Shown piece by piece: positions 1 through 4,091 of a stretch of DNA of 5,043 nucleotides. Both the position numbers and the translations under genes were made by a program. Under the pieces are notes generated by a model. The model was not told where the DNA came from. It made no database searches and saw only the letters and a program-made list of their open reading frames with translations. Each line of letters opens with the position of its first letter. The stretch's first letter is position 1. Source of the DNA: Methanobacteriota archaeon (GTDB lineage: Archaea > Thermoplasmatota > JASEFT01 > JAUWIS01); assembly GCA_030605245.1 (NCBI GenBank), contig JAUWIS010000074.1, positions 1 to 5,043 on the forward strand, in the 5' to 3' direction.

Positions 1-13
1 AAATAAGGATAGG

Positions 14-21
14 TATATTTA
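14..21 (+). promoter_or_regulatory. Possible archaeal TATA box
   Basis: The AT-rich octamer TATATTTA lies about 32 bases before the ATG at 53. This is the spacing expected of an archaeal TATA box driving a transcript with a short leader. It would have served the zinc-ribbon remnant at 53-127 and may now drive the restriction-modification cassette. Composition is AT-rich throughout, so a chance match is possible. Confidence 0.3.
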
Positions 22-27
22 TTAGTT

Positions 28-49
28 ATTCTTGTGTTTAAGCAAGAAT
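28..49 (+). repeat. 7-bp inverted repeat before the zinc-ribbon remnant
   Basis: ATTCTTG (28-34) is the exact reverse complement of CAAGAAT (43-49), with an 8-base spacer. It lies between the possible TATA box and the ATG at 53. It could be an operator or an RNA stem-loop, or it could be chance. No T-run follows it, so it does not look like a terminator. Confidence 0.3.
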
Positions 50-52
50 TGT

Positions 53-127
53 ATGAGATTTGGTGTGATTATATGTCCTAAGTGTAAGAAGGTTAAAGGC
101 ATAGATCTATTAATAATCATAAAATGA
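53..127 (+). pseudogene. Truncated remnant of a CxxC zinc-ribbon protein gene
   Basis: ATG at 53 opens a 24-codon frame ending in TGA at 125-127. It begins MRFGVIICPKCKKVKGID. A short hydrophobic strand, a CPKC knuckle and a K-x-K-G-[IV]-D segment resemble, from memory, the start of small archaeal zinc-ribbon proteins of unknown function (DUF5817-like). Those proteins continue with a second CxxC pair and a longer C-terminal part. Here the resemblance ends after about residue 19, followed by LLIIIK and a stop, and no frame downstream supplies the missing cysteines. The likeliest reading is a gene cut when the restriction-modification cassette, or another rearrangement, arrived next to it. A real 24-residue peptide is less likely. 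The family assignment is recalled, not searched. Confidence 0.5.
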
Positions 128-162
128 TTTAAGCTATTTGAGGGATAGTTTTGCAGAGCAAT

Positions 163-1197
163 ATGAAGCCGACATTCGCAGACTTATTTGCTGGAATCGG
201 AGGATTTAGAATTGGATTCGAGCATGCAGGATACCATTGCGTTTTTTCCTGCTAAATAGACAACAATTGCAAAAAGACGTATAAAAAGAATTTTGGAGAT
301 GAGCCGTCTTGACATATTCGTGAGATCAATCCTTCAGCCATTCCTGATTTTGATGTCTTGCTGGCTGGTTTTCCCTGCCAGCCCTTCAGCATTTCCGGCA
401 GAAAAATGGGTTTCAAGGATACCCGTGGAACTTTATTCTTTGATATTTGCAGAATAATAAAGGAGAAAGAACCCCCTGTTGTGGTGCTGGAAAACGTTAA
501 GCATTTGATTTACCATGACAAAAAAAGGACTTTGAAAGTGATATTGTCGAGTTTGGAGGAGCTGGGATATGCAACAAGCTACAAATTATTGAACGCCAAG
601 GATTTCAGCATCCCCCAAAACCGGGAAAGATTATTTATTGTCGGCACAAAATCGAAAAAATTCAATTACCATGCCCTACAAAAGGTTGAAGCTTCTCCTT
701 TAAAAAAATTTTTGGAGAAAGATGGGGATTTTAAAATTTTGGATGAGGAAGAGTACACATTGATCAATAACCCAAAGAGGCAGAAATCAGGGCTAATCTT
801 TGTCGGCTATAGAAACAAAAAAATACGCAAAAATGGGGTTCGCCCAAACACAAACCATCTCTCAAGAGTGCATAAAATGCCCAACAGGATATACTCCGTT
901 GAAGGCAACCACCCAACCATCCCCTCACAAGAAGCATCTGGCAGATACTTTGTTTATGACCCAGCTGGCGGCTATGTGAGAAAACTCACATTGAATGAAT
1001 GTTATAAACTCATGGGCTTCCCAGATGATTTCAAAAAAAACAGCACAATAGGAACTGCATACATACAGATAGGCAATTCAGTTTGCGTTCCTGTAGTCAA
1101 AGAGATTGCTAATGCAATTAAAAAACAAGGATTGATTACATATGAATCACAAACAAAAGTTAGAAGAAATATTCAAGAAGTCCTCTGTTGTGGATGA
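163..1197 (+). pseudogene. DNA (cytosine-5) methyltransferase with two in-frame stop codons
   Basis: This is a type II modification methylase that would transfer methyl from AdoMet to C5 of cytosine in the recognition site of the partner nuclease. The 345-codon frame starts at ATG 163; an in-frame TTG at 151 has a better Shine-Dalgarno sequence (GAGGGA, 140-145). Numbered from ATG 163, motif I is FADLFAGIGGF (5-15), motif IV is GFPCQPFS with catalytic Cys72, motif VI is ENV (110-112) and motif VIII is QNRERLF (152-158). The variable target-recognition region spans about 165-270, motif IX is RKLTLNECYKLMGFP (273-287) and motif X is GNSVCVPVV (304-312). All motif order and spacing is normal for the family. 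Codon 31 is TAA (253-255), where the family usually has the motif II Glu that contacts AdoMet. Codon 50 is TGA (310-312), just before an H-I-R-E-I segment that normally reads G-D-I. No frameshift is seen. Translation restarting at TTG 358 would lack motifs I-III. It is therefore probably a recent pseudogene; sequencing error or recoding remain possible. Confidence 0.87.
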
Positions 1198-2242
1198 TAT
1201 AGACGACCTCCCGACAAAATATAGGGCGATGATAGACAATATAGCAAATAAAGTATTTTCACAAAAAGGCGCATATACTGTTTTGATCACATTATCAATC
1301 CATAAGATATTGCATCCTAAACAAGACATACGCTATCACCAAAATAGTATGGAGAACGGTTTTTCAGGTCGAACTATTGACACAAAATATATAACCCCAA
1401 CCTTAAAATCATTTGATTTGCCGTCGATGGCAGAAAGCGGATGGCTTACCCGATCCCTTGAGCAGCCATTCCCATACACCTTGGACTATAATGGACATAT
1501 ACAAGATAGAGAAATTAAAAAATCATTTTTGGGGCTTGTGGATTATATTCAAAACAATCCTGAAAAATGCGAAAATGTTATGAGATTGTTGTTGCACAAG
1601 GTAACATTGATTGCGCAGGAAAGCAAAGTGAAAATAATTCCATTAAGCGACCCTGATAAAATCACGATAGGCAAAATGGTAAAGGCTTTACATGCCCATT
1701 TTTCACACAATTATCATATTTTTGGGGGGTCCAAACTCCCCGTGCTAGCTTTTTATGCGATATATATAATTTTAGTCGAAGAGCTTTCAAGATTTAAGAA
1801 CTGTGAGCTATCGCCTCTCGGCAGCCACACTGCCTCCGACCGAACATCAAAAACCGCTGGAGATATTCAGGTGATGAAAAACGACAAATTGTTTGAGGCT
1901 GTCGAAATAAAACTTGATAAACCAATCGACGCTAATCTTTTAAGAATCGCAAAGAAGAAAATAATAACGTATAATCCCAATCGCTATTATCTATTGTCTC
2001 ATGAAGGAGTTAACATGAGTGAGTTTTCAGACATAAAGAATGTCATTAATGAAATCGAGCAGAAACATGGATGCCAAGTTATAATTAATGGCATTATCCC
2101 AAGCCTTAAGTATTACTTTAGAATGATTTCTGATCTTGAAAAATTCTTTAATGAGTATTCAAAGTTAGTTGAAGAAGATGATGAGATTAAGAAGACACAT
2201 AAAGATATATGGAATGATATAATTAAAAACTTGAATCAATAA
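1142..2242 (+). CDS. Type II restriction endonuclease, PD-(D/E)XK type, partner of the upstream cytosine methylase
   Basis: The 366-residue soluble protein is most likely the nuclease that cleaves the DNA site protected by the upstream C5 methylase. It starts 56 bases inside the methylase gene's 3' end. The first residues (LEEIFKKS) already look like real protein and the next Met is residue 30, so I keep ATG 1142. The probable catalytic centre is D241 in TAGDIQV plus E255-x-K257 in FEAVEIKL, a D-x13-ExK arrangement typical of PD-(D/E)XK nucleases. It is preceded by a conserved-looking HTASDRTSK segment (229-237). A second striking block is NGFSGRTIDTKYITP (72-86) followed by SMAESGWLTRSLEQP (95-109), which reads like a family signature and may include DNA-contacting residues. 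No truncation or internal stop is visible. I cannot name the restriction family or the recognition sequence. The nuclease call rests on the triad plus the methylase neighbour. Confidence 0.8.
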   Translation: MNHKQKLEEIFKKSSVVDDIDDLPTKYRAMIDNIANKVFSQKGAYTVLITLSIHKILHPKQDIRYHQNSMENGFSGRTIDTKYITPTLKSFDLPSMAESGWLTRSLEQPFPYTLDYNGHIQDREIKKSFLGLVDYIQNNPEKCENVMRLLLHKVTLIAQESKVKIIPLSDPDKITIGKMVKALHAHFSHNYHIFGGSKLPVLAFYAIYIILVEELSRFKNCELSPLGSHTASDRTSKTAGDIQVMKNDKLFEAVEIKLDKPIDANLLRIAKKKIITYNPNRYYLLSHEGVNMSEFSDIKNVINEIEQKHGCQVIINGIIPSLKYYFRMISDLEKFFNEYSKLVEEDDEIKKTHKDIWNDIIKNLNQ

Positions 2243-2243
2243 T

Positions 2244-2411
2244 ATGAGAACATTAACCTACGTTCTTGGTGCCATTGCTGGATTCTTCACTTTTGGAGGA
2301 ATCGGACTTCTCTACAAGGGATACCAAATTGAAGGTGGAATAACACTATTAATTGGATTATTAAATTTGGTGCAGTTTATACGGTTTTTGAAGGTTGATT
2401 TAGAACAATAG
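2244..2411 (+). CDS. Small two-helix membrane protein, 55 aa, unknown function
   Basis: ATG at 2244 begins one base after the endonuclease stop, and the frame ends at TAG 2409-2411. The protein has two hydrophobic stretches, about residues 5-23 (YVLGAIAGFF and the following GIGLLY) and 31-47 (GGITLLIGLLNLVQFI). They are joined by a short polar turn KGYQIE, and the tail is charged (KVDLEQ). This gives a credible helical hairpin with a glycine-rich first helix. No Shine-Dalgarno sequence is seen, so translation may be coupled to the endonuclease or come from a separate leaderless transcript. The even hydrophobic pattern and the tight fit between neighbours argue for a real gene. No family is recognised. 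Confidence 0.6.
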   Translation: MRTLTYVLGAIAGFFTFGGIGLLYKGYQIEGGITLLIGLLNLVQFIRFLKVDLEQ

Positions 2412-2454
2412 AAACATTATTATGTAGTTTATGGTATGTTATCTTGGGAGATGA

Positions 2455-2745
2455 ATGGTTTTAGAACAAAAAGTGACAGAAGTCATCGATGGTGACACTT
2501 TTAAAATTGAGATAGGCTGGAAATGGGGGGGAGAAACAGGAAATATAATTAGGCCAACAGGGTATAATACTCCTGAAAAAGGTGAAGCAGGTTATAAAGA
2601 AGCAAAGGATAAACTTACAGGATTAATATTAGGGAAAATTGTTAAAATTAACGAAGCGAAAACGATTGATCATGGCCGTCTTGTGTGTCCAGTTATCTTT
2701 AATGGAAAAAACTTAGCAGATTATTTTCCTGAATACAAATGTTAG
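2455..2745 (+). CDS. Staphylococcal-nuclease-like (thermonuclease family) protein, 96 aa
   Basis: This is an SNase-fold protein, a family that hydrolyses DNA or RNA in a calcium-dependent reaction. The VIDGDTF motif (10-16) corresponds to the Asp19/Asp21 region of staphylococcal nuclease. R33 in IIRP corresponds to Arg35, the following YNTPE segment (37-41) to Asp40-Thr41-x-Glu43, and R75 in HGRLV to Arg87. Catalytic Arg and Glu positions are therefore kept, but the calcium ligand equivalent to Asp40 is Asn (N38). At 96 residues it is a minimal version compared with about 149 for mature staphylococcal nuclease, and it ends with NLADYFPEYKC. No signal peptide is visible, so it is either cytoplasmic or held at the membrane by a partner. 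A stop (TGA 2452-2454) directly precedes ATG 2455, fixing the start; GGGAG at 2446-2450 is the likely ribosome-binding site. The next gene overlaps its end by seven bases. Fold assignment is confident; nuclease activity is not. Confidence 0.85.
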   Translation: MVLEQKVTEVIDGDTFKIEIGWKWGGETGNIIRPTGYNTPEKGEAGYKEAKDKLTGLILGKIVKINEAKTIDHGRLVCPVIFNGKNLADYFPEYKC

Positions 2746-2963
2746 ATAAATTATTAGAATTTTTAAAGTATTTACCATTATTGTACTGGGCCATTATTTT
2801 ATTAATTTTAATCCCTGTTGGATCGATAACTGCCATATTTCTTAACATTCAAACTAACGATTTCAATAGTGCTTTAAATTGGATAGTTTATCTTGTTATT
2901 TATTTAATAATAATATCCTTAGTTATGATATGGATAAAGAATAACTATCATAAATTCAAATAG
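2739..2963 (+). CDS. Small membrane protein, 74 aa, overlapping the SNase-like gene
   Basis: The start overlaps the last seven bases of the SNase-like gene in another frame, which implies translational coupling and probably a shared function. An in-frame TGA at 2730-2732 limits the start to ATG 2739. There is an amphipathic N-terminus (MLDKLLEFLKYLP). Transmembrane helices follow at about residues 12-35 (through YWAIILLILIPVGSITAIFL) and 46-66 (LNWIVYLVIYLIIISLVMIW), ending in the basic tail KNNYHKFK. By the positive-inside rule the C-terminus is likely cytoplasmic, and with two helices the N-terminus as well. It could anchor or localise the SNase-like protein, but that is inferred only from gene overlap. 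No family is recognised. Confidence 0.7.
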   Translation: MLDKLLEFLKYLPLLYWAIILLILIPVGSITAIFLNIQTNDFNSALNWIVYLVIYLIIISLVMIWIKNNYHKFK

Positions 2964-2983
2964 GAATTTTAAGTCAAAATTCC
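2963..2983 (+). terminator. Hairpin at the end of the SNase/membrane gene pair, copy 1 of the ATTTTARGKCAAA motif
   Basis: GGAATTTT (2963-2970) pairs perfectly with AAAATTCC (2976-2983) around the loop AAGTC. It begins on the last base of the stop codon. The 8-bp stem is AT-rich and no T-run follows, so it is a weak candidate for a classical terminator; RNA 3'-end processing or a regulatory site is equally possible. Its core, positions 2966-2978, recurs at 3337, 3357 and 3375. Confidence 0.5.
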
Positions 2984-2990
2984 CGTTGAA

Positions 2991-3008
2991 TGAAAAATAT
3001 TATAAAGT
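2991..3008 (+). promoter_or_regulatory. Archaeal-type promoter (purine-rich BRE-like stretch plus TATA box) for the gene at 3033
   Basis: A purine-rich TGAAAAA stretch (2991-2997) is followed by TATTATAAAG (about 2998-3007). The TATA centre is about 28-30 bases before ATG 3033, the usual distance to an archaeal transcription start. This predicts a leaderless or very short-leader transcript, in keeping with the lack of a Shine-Dalgarno sequence before 3033. Confidence 0.5.
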
Positions 3009-3032
3009 TTTGTTGAGTTATATTTCATATAT

Positions 3033-3332
3033 ATGGATATAACGGATTTAAAAAAAGCTACAAGATTAAGACATATTTTGATGGTTTTTGCTTGTCTTTT
3101 ATTATTTTATGGTTTAATTCCTGTGTATGGTCTTGGATTGGATAGACGTGATTTTATTATTGCTAGTATATTGTTTTTTTGCGGTTCCCTTTCCTTTTGG
3201 GGAGGTTCAGTATCTTATGATTATCATACAAAATGGAGATTAGAGTATCATCTTAATGGTGCAATAATTGCATGGATTATTTGGTTAATTTTTTTATGTG
3301 CTTTTTTTTATCAGCTTCTTATTTCTGTATAA
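3033..3332 (+). CDS. Three-helix membrane protein, 99 aa, unknown function
   Basis: A basic N-terminal segment (MDITDLKKATRLRH) precedes three hydrophobic helices at about residues 15-34 (ILMVFACLLLFYGLIPVYGL), 41-60 (starting FIIASILFFCGSLSFWGG) and 76-97 (AIIAWIIWLIFLCAFFYQLL). The loop between helices 2 and 3 (SYDYHTKWRLEYHL) is polar and rich in aromatic and histidine residues. The basic N-terminus suggests it lies inside the cell and the C-terminus outside. Two cysteines (21, 50) lie in the membrane part and a third is in helix 3 (C89). It has its own TATA box and no Shine-Dalgarno sequence, so it is probably leaderless. Hairpins on both sides set it off as its own transcription unit. 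No family is recognised. Confidence 0.65.
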   Translation: MDITDLKKATRLRHILMVFACLLLFYGLIPVYGLGLDRRDFIIASILFFCGSLSFWGGSVSYDYHTKWRLEYHLNGAIIAWIIWLIFLCAFFYQLLISV

Positions 3333-3334
3333 TT

Positions 3335-3352
3335 GATTTTTAAGTCAAAATC
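3335..3352 (+). repeat. Hairpin, copy 2 of the ATTTTARGKCAAA motif, after the 99-aa membrane gene
   Basis: GATTTT (3335-3340) pairs with AAAATC (3347-3352) around TAAGTC, three bases after the stop of the upstream gene. The core (3337-3349) matches the first hairpin at 2966-2978 apart from the first base. The same position relative to a stop codon in both cases suggests a shared 3'-end function. Confidence 0.5.
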
Positions 3353-3356
3353 CATA

Positions 3357-3369
3357 ATTTTAGGTCAAA
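3357..3369 (+). repeat. Copy 3 of the ATTTTARGKCAAA motif
   Basis: ATTTTAGGTCAAA differs from copy 1 (ATTTTAAGTCAAA) at one base. It is about 20 bases after copy 2 and does not form a long hairpin of its own because CG, not AT, follows the CAAA. Confidence 0.45.
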
Positions 3370-3374
3370 CGTGA

Positions 3375-3397
3375 ATTTTAGGGCAAAGCCCCAAAAT
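3375..3397 (+). terminator. Stable hairpin with GC core, copy 4 of the motif, probable terminator
   Basis: ATTTTAGGGC (3375-3384) pairs with GCCCCAAAAT (3388-3397) around the loop AAA, with one A-C mismatch. This is the strongest hairpin in the window. A run of six T at 3411-3416 follows after 13 bases, a combination that could end transcription from the 99-aa gene; archaeal termination depends mainly on such U-tracts. Its left arm (3375-3387) is the fourth copy of the repeated motif. Confidence 0.5.
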
Positions 3398-3501
3398 AGT
3401 ATAGGATTGGTTTTTTAAAGAAACAAATGATTTGAAAATTGTTGTTGGAGGAAGGGAAGGAGAAAAACTATTTTGGATAATTTAAATCAATTGAAAAATG
3501 T
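3398..3501. other. Non-coding stretch with purine-rich tract before the winged-helix operon
   Basis: No credible gene is seen here. A T6 run lies at 3411-3416 and a purine-only tract, GGAGGAAGGGAAGGAG, at 3447-3462. The tract looks like a strong ribosome-binding site 11 bases before TTG 3473, but the frame from that TTG has no protein-like character and runs out of frame through the next gene. The tract may be part of a 5' leader or a regulatory site. Confidence 0.35.
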
Positions 3502-3543
3502 TATATACCATTTCCTATATACCATTTGCTATAGACCAAATAG
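3502..3543 (+). repeat. Three tandem 14-bp units, TATATACCATTTNC-type, in the promoter of the winged-helix operon
   Basis: Units are TATATACCATTTCC (3502-3515), TATATACCATTTGC (3516-3529) and the diverged TATAGACCAAATAG (3530-3543). The first two differ at one base; the third keeps TATA-ACCA. Each starts with a TATA-like element, so the array could be duplicated core promoter, operator sites for a DNA-binding protein such as the winged-helix product of the next gene, or both. The end of the array is 23 bases before ATG 3567. Confidence 0.55.
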
Positions 3544-3566
3544 TTTTGGTTTTGGGACTGATATTG

Positions 3567-4091
3567 ATGCAAAAAATAGAAATGCCGGAAGTTCTGAAGA
3601 AGGAAGAATACCTAACTCTCCCCCCATACGAGAGAGATCTCTATGTGAGACAAATAATCAGAAAAACCCTAAGTATGAACCAGCATGGGGTAAGCATTGG
3701 AATGCTGACAAACAACCTGCCTTTTGACTTTAGAACTATAGAAAAACATCTCTCTATATTGATACATACAAATGAACTATACTCTGTTCGCATAGGACCA
3801 ACTATTTTATATCTTCCGAATAGCAGAGCGGTACGTCCAGCTATAGAAGAAACTTTGAGAACCGATGGTCGGGAATATGGCTTTTATCTCCTGCAAAACA
3901 GACTTGGAGAGTTCGTGTTTATACAAGAAAAGGGAAAGACTGAATCAGGAAGGGAGAAATTTGGTGGAGAGCCAATTACTGAAGAGGCAAAAGGTGGAGT
4001 ATTAATACCCATTGAGAGCTATAATGATTTTGTAAAACATATGAATAAGTTCAATGAAAAATATAAGGCTATGAAATCTGGTGAAAGCTAA
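3567..4091 (+). CDS. Winged-helix DNA-binding protein with C-terminal beta-rich (possibly PC4/PUR-like) domain, 174 aa
   Basis: This is probably a transcription regulator. The frame is open from ATG 3498, but codons 1-23 of that version run through the tandem 14-bp TATA repeats, so I choose ATG 3567 (MQKIEMPEVL), which has GGGA at 3554-3557. ATG 3582 is also possible. Numbered from 3567, helix 1 of a winged helix spans about 20-37 (YERDLYVRQIIRKTL), helix 2 about 41-50 (VSIGMLTNNL) and the recognition helix about 53-67 (FDFRTIEKHLSILIH). A beta wing lies at about 70-85 (ELYSVRIGPTILYLP). The C-terminal part, about 104-166, has alternating strands (YGFYLL, EFVFIQEK, GGVLIPI) and a final helix (SYNDFVKHMNKFNEKY). 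That beta-sheet-then-helix order recalls PC4/PUR-type single-strand nucleic acid-binding folds, but this is a guess from pattern. The stop shares one base with the next gene's start, so the two are cotranslated. Confidence 0.75.
   Translation: MQKIEMPEVLKKEEYLTLPPYERDLYVRQIIRKTLSMNQHGVSIGMLTNNLPFDFRTIEKHLSILIHTNELYSVRIGPTILYLPNSRAVRPAIEETLRTDGREYGFYLLQNRLGEFVFIQEKGKTESGREKFGGEPITEEAKGGVLIPIESYNDFVKHMNKFNEKYKAMKSGES

Noticed and set aside
115..129. Short inverted repeat AATCAT-AAA-ATGATT near the end of the zinc-ribbon remnant, as a possible insertion-site mark
   Set aside because: Only 6 bp in AT-rich DNA, and no matching copy or direct repeat was found near the other end of the cassette around 2240.
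163..1197. Alternative genetic code (for example TGA read as glycine, as in Gracilibacteria/SR1) to explain the methylase stops
   Set aside because: TGA at a likely Gly position is suggestive, but TAA interrupts the same gene and is used as a genuine stop by the endonuclease, the 99-aa membrane gene and the winged-helix gene here. One reassignment cannot restore the methylase.
1147..1329. 60-aa frame on the minus strand
   Set aside because: It lies wholly inside the endonuclease gene in antisense, has no ribosome-binding site and no domain pattern. The + strand frame here is clearly protein-like.
3405..3485. Short open stretch reading ...LKIVVGGREGEKLFWII then stop
   Set aside because: About 26 codons with no ATG and a product not recognisable as any protein. 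It may be a decayed gene, but the support is too thin.
3498..3566. 23-residue N-terminal extension of the winged-helix protein, looking like a membrane helix
   Set aside because: Its coding bases are largely the three tandem 14-bp TATA repeats. Repeat DNA of this kind explains the hydrophobic residues better than selection for a membrane segment. ATG 3567 gives a normal regulator start.
3473..3727. 84-aa frame from TTG preceded by a purine-rich ribosome-binding-like tract
   Set aside because: Most of it overlaps the winged-helix gene out of frame. Its product is low in hydrophobic periodicity and rich in N, P and R, typical of a shadow frame. The purine tract is noted separately.
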